From Acanthosepion esculentum (Eukaryota > Mollusca > Cephalopoda > Sepiida > Sepiidae): a stretch of DNA of 64,000 nucleotides. The stretch is taken from positions 64,267,254 to 64,331,253 of the forward strand of contig OZ038488.1 of NCBI GenBank assembly GCA_964036315.1, written 5' to 3'. A program made the translations under genes and the position numbers. This document shows, piece after piece, positions 30,560-42,290 of this stretch; the first letter of the stretch is position 1, and each line of letters opens with the position of its first letter. The notes beneath the pieces were generated by a model. The model made no database searches. It saw only the letters and a list, made by a program, of their open reading frames with translations, and was not told where the DNA came from.

Positions 30560-30990
30560 CTTTTTCCTTTTTTTCTACTTCTTCTGTGTGCCATGTCTTT
30601 TCAGGACGTGGACGATTGTGGTTCTCCACAATTTCCTGTCCCATTTTTTTTACTCAATTTTGTCTTTTTGCTATCTCTCTTAAAACCTGCTCTGTCATCG
30701 ATTTACATAAGCACGTTAGGTAGATTATGCACTGTTTTCCTCTGTCCCTCTTGCCTTCACTGTGTCCTGTGAGTGTCAAATTTCCTCAGCCCTCTTTCCT
30801 AATTACGTGCCCTTGAAATTTCAGTTGTTTCTTTCTGATTATAAGTATAAATATCGTTTCTGTTCCTATTTCCCCTAAAACTTCGTCATTGCTGATATGT
30901 TCAGTCTATGGATTTCTCGGCATCCTTCTGAAGAACCATATTTCTGTTGCTTCAAGTCTTTTAGGAATGATTACTATTGTCTTTATCTTC
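30560..30990 (-). pseudogene. LINE-R 3' end
   Basis: In complement it carries the block order WFYRRMLRI, EE.VLGE, IRKKQLKFQGHVIRKE and the terminal 'gtcctgaaaagacatggcac' region. It is followed by an AAG-rich tail (CTT on the plus strand at 30545-30585). Confidence 0.78.
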
Positions 30991-31159
30991 TTTTGCACGC
31001 TTTTCGTTTTCAGCCGGCGATTTTACATTTCGGGTGCTCTCCATCAAATCTCAGACCTCTCAAGCAGAGAGCACCTTTCGGTGGTATTGACTGTGTTGAA
31101 GTCAGTGTGACACGTGACACTACATGGAGACAGAATATTGGCATCCATCTAATCTCAGA

Positions 31160-31320
31160 GATCATTGTTCTTGTCTTGAGAGTGATATACCTTTTGACTC
31201 TTCACGGTTGTCATGCGATAGCAGACTTATCTTTATAAATACATATTCAGTGTCCTTACGATAAAATAATGGTTAACGAACACGTCTCGCAGTTCATTAT
31301 TTGTGCACTAATTTCCATTC
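31160..31320. repeat. Direct repeat, copy 2
   Basis: Second copy of the 160-bp segment at 30375. It precedes the expanded CTT tract. Confidence 0.8.
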
Positions 31321-31345
31321 GTATGCTATGAACATTGTGCCACAC

Positions 31346-31715
31346 TTCTTCTTCTTCTTCTTCTCCTTCTTCTTCTTCTTCTTCTTCTTCTTCTTCTTCT
31401 TCTTCTTCTTCTTCTTCTTCTTCTTCTTCTTCTTCTTCCCTTTCTCCCTCCACTTTGCTCTCTCAATCCTTCTTACTCCCTCCTCCTACTCCTTCTTGTT
31501 CTTCTTCTTGTCCTTCTTGTTCTTCTTCTTGTTCTTGTTCTTCTTCTTCTTCTTGTTGTTGTTGTTGTTGTTGTTCTTCTTCTTCTTCTTCTTCTTCTTC
31601 TTCTTCTTCTTCTTCTTCTTCTTCTTCTTCTTCTTCTTCTATTACTACTACTACTATTACTACTACTACTACTTCCTCATCATCATCTTATTATTATTAT
31701 TATTATTATTATTAT
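31346..31715. repeat. (CTT)n / (TTG)n / (TAC)n / (ATT)n trinucleotide tract
   Basis: About 370 bp, nearly all pyrimidine until 31640: (CTT)n 31346-31437, a CCT/TCC-rich interruption, (CTT)(GTT)n 31495-31575, (CTT)n 31576-31640, then (CTA)n and (ATT)n. It sits where LINE-R copies have their (GAA)n 3' tail, so it is probably an expanded tail on the complementary strand. The 172- and 144-residue frames are artefacts. Confidence 0.93.
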
Positions 31716-31780
31716 TCCTCTTCTTCTATGTGTCATGTCCTTTCAGGTTACTTTTCAATGATACCTTAAACGTCCCACAT
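31716..31780 (-). pseudogene. LINE-R 3' terminus
   Basis: Only the last 50-60 bp remain ('tgtgtcatgtcctttcagg' in plus orientation), adjoining its expanded tail. Confidence 0.65.
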
Positions 31781-32579
31781 TTAGGCAATTTCAATCCGGA
31801 GGTCGGTTGTGTTACTTGAGTTTTTCAATTTCTTTAACTTTGATATTGTTATCACCAGAAACAGCAACTGGAATGAGGAAGTATTTCATTTTTTTTTCTT
31901 ATTGGTGGTGATAGCTTTTTTGATAAACTCAGGGACGCGGTCTGTTTGGACGTTGAAATCTCAAAAGATCATATTTTTTAACTTAGATTATTACTTATTA
32001 TTTTATTTATTATTTATTTATATCACACATCACATATATTTTTTTTCTTCTTCGCTTTGTTCAATGTATGCTGTTACCGTCCGATCAGTTCGAACGACTT
32101 ATTTCCCCAAGATATTGCCCCCACGGACACTTTGCGTGATAATAACAATATAGCCGTTAACGCTGTCTCTGCAGTCCGACAAACTGCAGTTAGTCATCTG
32201 ATGGATGGGGTCGTTGACCACGCCTTCGAATGGCAGCGATCAGAGTAAGCCTAAGTCCCATAACGCTTCTCGACCGTCCATTACTGACTGCCGTATTCCT
32301 CACCCTCCAACGTTTTCAGTCGGCAATGCACAACAATATTTTCGTTTTCAACGACGAAATGTCCGTTTTTATTTACTTTCTCAAGTGTTATTTATTCTGA
32401 TTCTTTTCTTATTTTTTATTTTCGTTTCATTGTTCGTTAACGTTCGCTCCTCGAACATTTCTATTTCAGGAATTGTAATGAGAAGCAAAGGTGTTCGAAT
32501 GAATTTGTGTTACGTAAAGGTAAACTTCCTCACCTTTCTATTCCACCATACACTTCCGCCTAATTAAACAAACACAAAC
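31781..32579. other. No recognised feature
   Basis: Includes frames at 31809-32153 and 32205-32567 without recognisable domains. GC content is higher around 32060-32330 than in the flanks. Confidence 0.45.
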
Positions 32580-32602
32580 ACACACGCACACACACACACA
32601 TA

Positions 32603-32664
<62 letters not shown>
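32580..32664. repeat. (CA)n-(TA)n microsatellite
   Basis: CA-rich 32570-32601 then (TA)n 32606-32664. Confidence 0.97.
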
Positions 32665-32665
<1 letters not shown>

Positions 32666-32924
32666 CATAAAAACAAATGGAAAACTATCTTAACGGACGC
32701 ATTTTTGTTTTTGTTTTTCGTGTCAAGATTGTTTCCGTGCGCTTCTTATATGTAAATTTAATAGGCCTATTAAATGAAATCTGAAAAATAAAAAGACAAC
32801 AAAATGACATCAATACTGGCAATAAGATTGATAATATTCATTCATAAAGTCTAGGTATCATAAAGGAAAGTTCCTCAGAACAATTAGCATGAAAATATTT
32901 ATAGAATAGACATGCGTTACGGCG

Positions 32925-33390
32925 TGTGGGAAAGGGACTGATGCCAGGTCAGAACCAATGACATAGCAAATTCTTCATTGAATTTTATCATGAATATCTA
33001 AATATATAGCATGAGCACCAAACTCGATGTGGTAGCAATATTCAAAGCAAGGACAGATGGACTTATAAATATGTAAGATAGATTCTGGCGAGAAAAAATG
33101 TCTGGCACGACATAGTGAACCAATTTAGCAGCAGACTTAGCAATTGATTCAATATAATCTTTCCAATCTATGTCAGCTGAAAAAGGCGCAGCGAGTCACT
33201 TACCTGGAGGTTAAAAGGTCAAAAGGGTTCTCTCAGATGATTAAAAAAAAGAGCAGTTTCGTTTTTGAGGCGGTAAAATTAACAAGCCACACCTTGACCG
33301 ATTTAACAACAGATTGTAGGTCATTTTTGAGATCAGCTGCCAATTTGACCTTATCGAACCGATCAGATTTACTATTGTGTGTATTAGCAT
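32925..33390 (-). pseudogene. LINE-J RT C-terminal relic
   Basis: Close relative of the copy at 9005-9500 in the same order: complement of 'gagatcagctgccaatt', the NASKT block replaced by KTKLLFF, the WKDYIESI block near 33160, and 'gcaatattcaaagca' near 33035. Small deletions break every frame. Confidence 0.78.
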
Positions 33391-33827
33391 TTTTTTTTTC
33401 GTGCGATTACACACCCTCTTTTTTAATTTGATGATTTTCAGTTGTGTATCGGGGTGGATTACATTGAGCTTTTTGTATTTTAAAGATAAGTCCTTGAAAA
33501 ATAAATACTAAAAAAAAAAAACGAAAAATCGGGTTCCCTCCCACCTAAAAGTCGATACGCTCGCTTTATAAGGCAATTTAAAAAACTAAAAAAATAATAT
33601 GACTCTTTCTTACCATGGTTGATCTTTTTTTTTTATTTATATTCTAAGACTATTTTCTATTATAATAAAATAATTTTCTTAATTTTAATATGCAAAGATA
33701 CTGGGGAAATAACTCTCCATCTAGTCATAAAATATTTTTTTAAATAAAAATATATTCATGGCAATTATTCTGATGTGCTGTTCTCATTAGTGCCTCGTCT
33801 GCATGAATTCAAATGTGCAGAAGGACG
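33391..33827. other. No recognised feature
   Basis: AT-rich with several A or T homopolymers. Confidence 0.5.
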
Positions 33828-34118
33828 ATGGACGTTTACCTGTGTTTTAAAGATAAGGCAAAGGTGTTCAGTAAAGTACACAAAAACTTGTTGGAACTGG
33901 TCAGCAACATTGATCCATTTGGGAAGGATAATAGAATAATCAAGAATCTATACTGGAAGCAAACTGCCTGCATACGAACAGAAAACAAGTTCAGTAGATA
34001 AACAAAAACAGAAATTGATCTAAGACAAAGATGTGTCTTCATACCGGACTTATTTAACCTATACACTAAGGCGTTTCGGAGAGAACTAGAAATTATACTA
34101 GTCATGCTCAAGAACCAA
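33828..34118 (+). pseudogene. LINE-R reverse transcriptase palm fragment
   Basis: It reads CFKDKAKVFSKVHKNLLELV, NIDPFGKDNRIIKNLYWKQT then ACIRTENKFS, a stop, then KTEIDLRQRCVFIPDLFNLY. This matches the RT A-box region (CFIDYAKAFD.V) and the G(V/C)RQGC..SPDLFN block. The A-box aspartates are mutated. Confidence 0.82.
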
Positions 34119-34353
34119 GACAAAAATGCTTTGCCTGTCCTGATGTATGTTTTCGACAATCTCTTTCTGTTTAATTTCTTATTGTTTTAATTAATTTATG
34201 CTACCATTTTTATTTATATTTCTGTGTTATTTTTTCTTAAATTTCTGCTATTTTTCCTTAATTTTTCTAAGTCTTATTTTTTTAAATTACTGTCTTAAGC
34301 TTTACTTTGAAGCAAGTATGTATGCACACATACACACACACATACACACATAT

Positions 34354-34520
<167 letters not shown>

Positions 34521-34599
34521 CCCCTCTCGTAGGTTGGGCACTTTCGAAGAAAGGCGATTTGTCGGCTGCTGCTAATTACCTCTAAAAGCTCTTCACTAA

Positions 34600-34860
34600 T
34601 TCATTTTCAGAATATGTTTTATTAAACAGCGATGAAAGACGACTAAAAAATGGTGCTTATTAGTTTTTTTAGAAAAAATAAAATAAAACTCCTTCCAGTC
34701 AATTTAAATTAGTTGTTGAAATACACTTTCACTATTAGCTCATTCTTTTTCTCAATTCTATGTAAAAACCAAAACCAAAACAAGCCAACACAGACATGAA
34801 AAACAAAAATCAAAGGACTGGTGCCAAAGTATTCACTTGACACTAGAAGTCATACCAGTC
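34600..34860 (+). repeat. Rep-5 fragment
   Basis: It shares 'aaactccttccagtcaattt', 'aaattagttgttgaaatac' and 'tcaaaggactggtgccaaa' with 51185-51560, minus a roughly 230-bp internal block present there. Confidence 0.75.
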
Positions 34861-35091
34861 ATGCTCAAGAATCAATACAAGAAATGCTTTGCCTGTCCTA
34901 ATGTATGTTTGCTACAATCTCTTTCTGTTTAATTTTTGATTGTTTTAACTATTTCATGTTACCATTTTCATTCATTTTTTATTTATATTTCTGTGCTATT
35001 TTTTCTTAAATTTCCGTGTTATTTTTTCCTTAATTTACAGTCTTATTTTATTTAAATTACTGTCTTAAGCCTTGCTTTGAAGCAAGTATGT

Positions 35092-35093
35092 AT

Positions 35094-35180
<87 letters not shown>
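35092..35180. repeat. (CA)n-(TA)n microsatellite
   Basis: (CA)n 35094-35138 followed by (TA)n. Confidence 0.97.
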
Positions 35181-35182
<2 letters not shown>

Positions 35183-35670
35183 GTCATTCACAGACAGTAC
35201 TGTTTTGCTGTATCACAGCTCCCGAATGCCTCAAGCCAGGATTGAAACTCAACTAATTTGGTGTCAGCCAGAGCTATCTTCACTCGGTAAAGTTACACAA
35301 CTAAATCTAGCGTATTGTTTTTACAAATGTAAACAAATGCCAATCAGCCAAAGTGCTCCATTCATTTTACTGGAGAGCTTCGCATTAGTGCAGGTGGCTG
35401 TTGTTTATAGAATTAGCTTATCACTCAACAGTGCTCAATTGAAATGTATTTTCAAGAGCTAAATTATGTCATTCACAGACAGTACTGTTTCGTTGTATCA
35501 CAGCTCCTCAGTGTGACTAGACTTCCGAATGCCTCAAGCCAGGATTGAAACTCAACTAATTTGGTGTCAGCCAAAGCTATCTTCACTCGGTAGAGTTACA
35601 CAACTAAATCTAGCGTATTGTTTTTACAAATGTAAACAAATGCCAATCAGCCAAAGTGCTCCATGGGTAC
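35180..35670. repeat. Direct duplication of about 180 bp
   Basis: 35182-35368 and 35465-35665 are nearly identical ('cattcacagacagtactg', 'ctcaagccaggattgaaac', 'ctagcgtattgtttttac', 'caatcagccaaagtgctcca'). The second copy has an extra 'tcagtgtgactagact'. Identity is high, so the duplication is recent. I do not recognise the unit. Confidence 0.88.
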
Positions 35671-35859
35671 TGTTACGGCAGTATCCTGGGGCGACTCAAC
35701 CCAGGTTATTTATGCGTGCATCTCGAACGGGTATCTGTTTCACTGCCTACTAGTCTTCCACTAAACCAACCAAAACAAACATGAAATCAGTCCAATTGAA
35801 AACGAACAAAACTAGCAAATTCAAACTAAAAAATCTAGACGCCAGTTATACCACAATCT

Positions 35860-37425
35860 CAGTAATATACTCATTTCAGCAAGAAAAATCTCTAGACATA
35901 TCAAAAGCCTCGAACCAGGCAAAATTCCAGTGGTTGTCCTCAAGAATATCAACCCAGAATTATGCCCAATTCTAGCAGTTATTTAGCCACTGATTGAAAA
36001 AGTCTTTCTCAAGCATATGGAAGGTGACAAGCATATGCCCGGTTTTCCAAAATGCGGATAATCATTCCACCTTCCCAGTACAGACCTATTAATCTCCTCA
36101 TTATCATCAGGAAGCTTTTTGAAGCCTTAATCAACAAGAAGGCCGTCGACACCTGGTTAGGAACAACCTCTTGTGCGACGAGTAGTATGGGTTTTGATCA
36201 GCCTGATCCAATACTGATGTCCTAACTACCATTATAGAATTAATAAGGCCATTGATGACACACATACCGCAAGGACCATAGCATTATATATCTCGAAGGC
36301 CATCGACAAGGTGTGTCACAAAGTTTTACTCCACAAGCTCCCCGACTATGGAATCACTGGAATGGTTTTCTCTATTATAAAATCCCTCTTAACAGATAAA
36401 TCTCTGAAGGTAGTTATTAACGGCTAGTCCTCCGGAGCCCTAGCGATCAAAGCAAGCGTCCTCCAGGGGTTACTTGTTAGACCAATCTTCTTTCAGATTT
36501 GCATGAATGATCTGCCTAAAAGTATACTCCCATCATGTGTAAACGTCTATGCCGATGATACGACGATATACGGGCTCACCTCTAAACGTCTTGACGATCA
36601 GAGATTGGAACTTGACTTCTCTTCCGATTTAATACTAACTTCCCAGTGCGAAAAAACTGACTGGTTACATTCAATGCCTCTAAAACCAAAATGGTTTCAA
36701 TCCATCACCGCCGATCAGTCACGATAAGCGGATGTCCCCACGAGGAGGATCCGTAACTCAAGAGAATATTGGGCCTCAAACTTACACCAGACCTCAAGTG
36801 GAATTCCTATATACGATCTGTCACTAAAGATGCAGGTAAAATGATCGGCTCCTTGTACCGCTCCAGTAAGTACTTGACTCCTCATGCTATCCTTTACCTT
36901 TGTAAGAGCTAGATCAGGCCGAAAATGAAGTACTGCTGCCATATTTTGTCATGAGCTACCCAGACCTCACTTTCCAGTCATGATAGAGTTCGAAGGTGTC
37001 TCCGGGTCCTTGTGTGAGGAGAATTATTTTCCACACTCCAGCTCTCTCACAGGCGAGATGTGGCAAGGCTCTCCCTGCACTATTGCGACTACCATGAAAA
37101 GTGCTAGGGTGGACTGCATCTCCTGGTTTCACCAGGTCTAACCTTCACGGCTCTAGGCCCCGCCATGCCACTTATATAGTAGCAAACCACTCACATTCCT
37201 TCAGAATTCCATCGACGAAAAGTAAGTTCCACTCAAACAACTCTGCCCTATGGAACAGACTCTCTAGACGATGTTTCCCCGATCACTACAATCTTAACCT
37301 GTTCAAGTCTAGAGTCAATCGTTATCTTACCCAACTAACTGTATAAACTACTCATTATCGTAACCCTCTACCTCGAGTGGCCCCTGGCCCTTGTATAGGG
37401 TGATCCTTACTGTAAAAAAGAAAAA
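35860..37425 (+). pseudogene. LINE reverse transcriptase, LINE-J group, distinct family
   Basis: Broken frames give SLEPGKIPVVVLKNINPELC near 35905-35965, then fingers blocks, TFRAISKAIDKVCHKVLL near 36280-36330, the YADD box in MNDLPKS..SCVNVYADDT near 36503-36560, then a NASKTK block near 36670, and a terminal WNRLSRRCFPDHYNLNLFKS followed by RVNRYLTQL near 37240-37345. This is a nearly complete RT and C-terminus with stops and indels throughout. The aspartates of YADD are kept. The end at about 37425 is followed by an A-rich tail. Confidence 0.85.
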
Positions 37426-37434
37426 AGAATTAAT

Positions 37435-37592
37435 TTTGGGGGCCATAATCTTAGCAACGTAAGATATATAGATGATACAGTGTTGATAGCAGGCACAGAA
37501 AGAAAGCTACAAAAACGCCTACAGAATGCAGTGAAGGAAAGGAAGAAGAAAGGATTAAGCATCAACTGCAAAAAGACAGAATGCATGTGAAT
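37435..37592 (+). pseudogene. LINE-R RT fragment (YxDD region)
   Basis: It reads NLSNVRYIDDTVLIAGTERK and LSINCKKTECM. The catalytic box is YIDD. The sequence breaks off at 'gaatgcatgtga', where a hAT-derived segment is joined. Confidence 0.85.
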
Positions 37593-38270
37593 TAGGCTTT
37601 TCTGCTCTAACCAGAATTAAGTGCAAGAAGAGAGGAACTCTTCCATGTATTGAGGAGAAAATGAGAGTTTGCCTATCAAATATACGCCCAAACATTGAAG
37701 CAATTCCTACAGAAGGAAAGAAAGAAGAAATGATTAAGCATCAACTGCAAAAAGACAGAATGCATGTGAATTAGGCTTTTCTGCTCTAACCACAATTAAG
37801 TGCAAGAAGAGAGGAACTCTTCCATGTATTGAGGAGAAAATGAGAGTTTGCCTATCAAATATACGCCCAAACATTGAAGCAATTCCTACAGAAGGAAAGA
37901 AAGAAGAAATGATTAAGCATCAACTGCAAAAAGACAGAATGCATGTGAATTAGGCTTTTCTGCTCTAACCACAATTAAGTGCAAGAAGAGAGGAACTCTT
38001 CCATGTATTGAGGAGAAAATCAGAGTTTGCCTATCAAATATACGCCCAAACATTGAAGCAATTCCTACAGAAGGAAAGAAAGAAGAAATGATTAAGCATC
38101 AACTGCAAAAAGACAGAATGCATATGAATTAGGTTTTTCTGCTCTAACCACAATTAAGTGCAAGAAGTGAGGAACTCTTCCATGTACTGAGGAGAAAATG
38201 AGAGCTTGCCTATCAAATATACGCCCAAACATTGAAGAAATTGCTAAGACTCATCAATCTCATGTTTCTC
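37519..38270 (+). repeat. 179-bp tandem array fusing LINE-R and hAT transposase sequence
   Basis: Four units at exact 179-bp spacing ('ttaggcttttctgctctaac' at 37592, 37771, 37950; the fourth, with one substitution, at 38129). Each unit joins a LINE-R piece ('cctacagaa...gattaagcatcaactgc') to a hAT piece that reads CELGFSALTRIKCKKRGTL and EEKMRVCLSNIRPNIEAI. The latter matches the C-terminal dimerisation region of hAT transposases of the ZBED/FAM200 type. The first LINE part is contiguous with the upstream RT, and the last hAT part continues to a natural-looking end (EEIAKTHQSHVSH). So the fusion came first and amplification second. Confidence 0.88.
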
Positions 38271-38279
38271 ATAAACACA

Positions 38280-38639
38280 AGAATGAATAAACTTAAGGCA
38301 TGTTTCATTTTATATTTTTTATTGTATTATTTCTTTACTGTAATATTTGACTTTATTATAACATATTTTAGAAATTTGTATATAGTGAACCTGCAATTAT
38401 TGGTAGGATTTCAAGTGCACCCCGACTTCAAAAAGTTCGAGAAGCATTGTTCTATAACATAAATTTGTGTCAATATTGGTCAGTCGGTAATACAAATATC
38501 ACCTCACCAACTTAGATTGACCTTTGAATCGTACTGATTGATACAAACCACCCATGTTTCAAAAATTAATTTTAAAATGTGTTTTAGATAAAATATGACA
38601 CAATAAATGGGTAGTTCAACATTTTAGGCGTATGTGGAA
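38280..38639. other. No recognised feature
   Basis: AT-rich. It separates the hAT-derived end from the next LINE-R copy. Confidence 0.5.
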
Positions 38640-40735
38640 CAAAATGGGCAAACAATGGAGATTTTTTTTACAGTGACATTCACAGAATTATATATGCAGC
38701 CGGAAAGAAAAACGAAAGTGGAGTAGGATTGATAATTAACCAAGACATGAAGAAATGCGTTCTGGATACTGTCAGATATCTGATAGAGTGCTTGTCGTTT
38801 AACTGAAAGGAAAAACTTTCAATCTAACCATCATAGTTGTGTATGCACTGACAAAGTATAGAAAAAGAAATCTAAAAGTTATACTCTACACTAGACAACG
38901 CCAAGGCTCAATGCAAGTTGCAAGAAATTATAATTATCATTGGAAACCTGAATGCCAAAGTCGGCAACGTGAGGGATGGTGAAATAGTTGGCAAATTTGA
39001 ACTAGGAACTCGTAATGAAAAATGGATCCAATGGTGTACGGCGAACAACCAGTGAGTAACCAACACCTGGTTTCAAGAACACCCAAGACGAATATGGACA
39101 CGGAGAAATCCAGGAGAAGATATAAAAAAAAACAAATAGTCTACATAAGTATCAACAAGAGATTCAGGAATGCAATTTTATGCTGCAAAACATATCCAAG
39201 TGACTACTGTGGAAGCGATCACCTTTCAGTGATATGGAAACTTAGAGTGAAACTACGGAAATTGAAAAGGCCTAAAGCAGCACCCAAACTGCAATACGAC
39301 AGGTTCTTGAACGACCCGAATCTGAAGGAGAAATATATAAACAGTATGAAAAGCAGATACGAGGGACAAAATGAAAATGGAAAATCGAAGTGAAACACAT
39401 TAACAGAAGCAAATGAGATCATCCCAAAGGAATAGAGACGAAAAAAATGACTGGATGGCAGATGAAATTCTCAAATGATGAAGAAACAAAAACCAATGCG
39501 GAACGAATATAGGACAATATACAAAGAAATAAGGAACAAATCCAGACAGGTTAAAGAGGAATGGCTCAAGGAAAAATGTGCAAAAATAGAAAGAATGAAT
39601 ATCCCACATAAAGCAGATATGCATAAAAAATAAAAGAATTAACAGGACGAAAGGCATGCATAAAATCCAAGGACGGAACGCTGATATGAGAGAAAGAAAA
39701 AATACTTCAGAGATGGAACGAATATATCGAAGAACACTTCGATGACAAAAGCGGACAACCAGCAATACACAGAAAAACCGACGGACCGGAAATATTAAAA
39801 ACCGAAGTGGAAGTTTCACTGACTAAATTGAACAAAAACAAAGCGGTAGGGCCAGATAGAATTGTAATAGAGATACTGGCAGCCTTAGACGACATTGCCA
39901 TCGACAAGATTATAGAATAAATGAAATCTATATCAGTGGTGATATACCAGAGGACCTAAGTAGATCTGTTTTCATAGCACTACCTAAGAAGCCAGATGCA
40001 AATGAATGTGAACTCCATCGGACAATCAGACTAATGAGATATATAACAAAATTTATCATCCAAATTCTGATGAATAGAGCGTGCATTTGAATCAGACCGA
40101 AAATACAAGAACAGTGCAGGTTCATCAAAGACACTGCAACAAGGAAAGCGATATTTATGCTCAGAATGTTATCAAAAGTGAAATACAAATGCAGAAAGAC
40201 GTGTAACTGTGTTTTATAGATTACGCAAACGCATTCGATAAAGTACGCCAAAAAGATTTGTTGGAACTGCTCAGAACCTTGACATATTTGGGACGGATAT
40301 TAGAATAAAACCTGTACTGGCAGCAAGCCGCCTGCATACGGACAGAAAACGAGTTCAGCAAATATCAATAAATAGAAAGGGGTGTAAGACAATGATGTGT
40401 CTTCTCACCGTATGTATAGAACGAGGCAATTCTGAGAAAATTAGAAGTTCTACCTAAAAACTATAAAAGCTCCTACAGAAGATAATGAAGTAAAGCGAAA
40501 AGTAAGGATTCAATATCAATTGCAAGAAGACAGAAGCAAAAGAATGAGTTCAAAGTGTAAATTACAAATCGGAGATACCAAAATCAAACAAGCACAAAAG
40601 TTTAAATATCTGGGAAGTATTTTAACAGAGGATGGAAAGTGCGATAGTCCGAAGTGCGAAAGTCCGAAGTGCGATAGTCCGAAGTGCGAAAGTCCGAAGG
40701 CGTGTTAGGATAGCCAAAGTTGCATTCCAAAAGCT
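38640..40735 (+). pseudogene. LINE-R, near full length: APE endonuclease plus RT
   Basis: The longest RTE-like copy here. Endonuclease: DIHRIIYAAGKKNESGVGLI near 38680, IIGNLNAKVGNVRDGEIVGK near 38938, FELGTRNEKW, NTWFQEHPRR, VYISINKRFRNAI near 39140, and SDYCGSDHLSVIWKLRVKLR near 39200. Linker and RT: LKTEVEVSLTKLNKNKAVGP then DRIVIEIL near 39800-39870, SSKTLQQGK, DYANAFDKVRQKDLLELL near 40220-40265, GVRQ.CVFS near 40390, and KLQIGDTKIKQAQKFKYLGS then ILTEDGK at 40560-40640. Many stops and frameshifts. The order follows RTE-clade LINEs (APE endonuclease then RT). It is interrupted at its end by a 15-bp tandem repeat and then joins LINE-J. Confidence 0.88.
40638..40700 (+). repeat. 15-bp tandem repeat inside LINE-R
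   Basis: Four units alternating 'gtgcgatagtccgaa' and 'gtgcgaaagtccgaa'. Other LINE-R proteins have a single CD-EIR segment here, so the units expanded inside the RT C-terminal coding sequence. It encodes KCDSPKCESPK repeats until a stop. Confidence 0.92.
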
Positions 40736-42290
40736 GCATGCGCGACCGCTATATCCCACAGGAATCACTTCTTCCGGCTGTACAAGAGCGACACGTCTGA
40801 TTGCAACAGACGTTTTTTTTATCTCTGTTCGTAACGAGTGCAAGCCTGTCTATAACGAAGCGAAGTTACTGTTTACTGATAAAATAAAACAACATATAGC
40901 ATCTCACAAGTTCAGTTTTAGAGATTATTGGCGGCTCAGCAAGAGTGTGCTGAACAGCAGCAAATCATCAATCCCTCCTCTACTCAATCAATTCGAAGTC
41001 TTGAGTCTACAGCAGATATGATTGAATGCTTTGCTCGGAAATTTCCTTCCAACTCAAATGGAATACCCACACCTGATTTCCCTCCTAGAATAGAAGCTCT
41101 ACTGAGTGATGTACATAACTCCATCAGTGTTCTCAGACATTATTTCTAAATTAGACTCCCACAAGGTAAGCGGAAGTGAGAGGATTCCAGCCGTGGTTCA
41201 AAATAAATGTGTTCCCGAGATGGCTCCAGTTCTTTCTAAATTCTTCAGCTATTTCGCTGCTTCCTGCTTTCCTGATTGTTGGAAGTCCTCCTCTGTAGTT
41301 CCTGTTTTTAGGAACTCTGGAGAACCTTTTGACTCCTCTAACTGTCGCTCTATTAGTCTCCTACGGCTTTTCAGCAAAGTATTCGAGGTTTTAATCAGTG
41401 GTTAGGCATCTTACCTCTCGCGACAAACAATATGGCTTCCGTTTTGCCCGGCCTACCGCTGACGTGCTAACGGCCATCACTGAATATGTATATCAAGCTC
41501 TTGACAATAACGGCGAAGCTCGAGCTGTGACTATAGATATCTCGAAATTCTTTGACAAGGTTTGGCACGCTGGTCTTCTACTTAACCTTCAGGGCTACCG
41601 TATTACTGGACGTGTTTGATTTAATTCAATCGTTCCTATCAAATTGGGAAATGAAGGTTATTTTGAACGGGCTCGCTTCCAGATCCTTTGGCACCAACGC
41701 GGGTGTCACCCAAGGCTCTATCCTGGGTTCTACGTTGTTTCTGATCTTCATCAATGATCCCCAGATGTCATCAGTTCCCAAGAAGGCATTTATGCTGATG
41801 ACACTACTTTTTACTCCTGTCTCAATAACAAATCAGTCAGAGTTGACACAGTTAACCTGTCCGCTTCTCTCGAAAAGGGCATCCATTCTCTACTTAACTG
41901 GTGCAGGAAATGGCTTGTAAATTTTAATGCCTCCAAAACGAAACTGCTCTCATTTAACTACCATAGGAAAACTTTCCTGCCCACCATCAGCATGGCTGAT
42001 GCTAGCTTCATGGAGAGTATAACACTGTGCCTTCTTGGCCTCACGGTTTCAACTGACTTGAAGTGGAACGCCTACATGGAATCAATAGCTGCATCTACTG
42101 CAAGGAAAGTTGGTTCACTGTGTCGTGCCAGAAGGTTTTTCTTGTCAGAGTTCATCTTGCACATTTACAAATCTACCATTCGTCCGTGCATTGAATATTG
42201 TTGCCAGATCTCGTCAGGTGCTCCGCTACTCATCTCAAGGTTCTTGACAAAATCCAAAGAAAGATTTGCAATGTAATCGTTCTTGTCTTG
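40735..42290 (+). pseudogene. LINE-J, RT almost complete
   Basis: Plus-strand copy of the family seen at 9000 and 15938. Blocks in order: CKPVYNEAKLLFTDKIKQHI and SFRDYWRLSKSVLNSSKSSI (40840-40980), IECFARKF, VSGSERIPAVVQNKCVPEM near 41165, SSNCRSISLLRLFSKVFEVL near 41335, YGFRFARPTADVLTAITEYV near 41430, VTIDISKFFDKVWHAGLL near 41530-41580, GVTQGSILGS and FLIFINDPQ near 41700-41760, FMLMTLLF (frameshifted YADDTTF) near 41790, NASKTKLL near 41930, ARKVGSLCRARRFFLSEFIL near 42100, and RPCIEYCCQISSGAP near 42180. The LINE-R to LINE-J switch lies near 40735-40800. Confidence 0.9.

Noticed and set aside
37519..38270. CRISPR-like array
   Set aside because: Units are contiguous 179-bp copies without spacers and are clearly transposon-derived; CRISPR is not expected in animal DNA.
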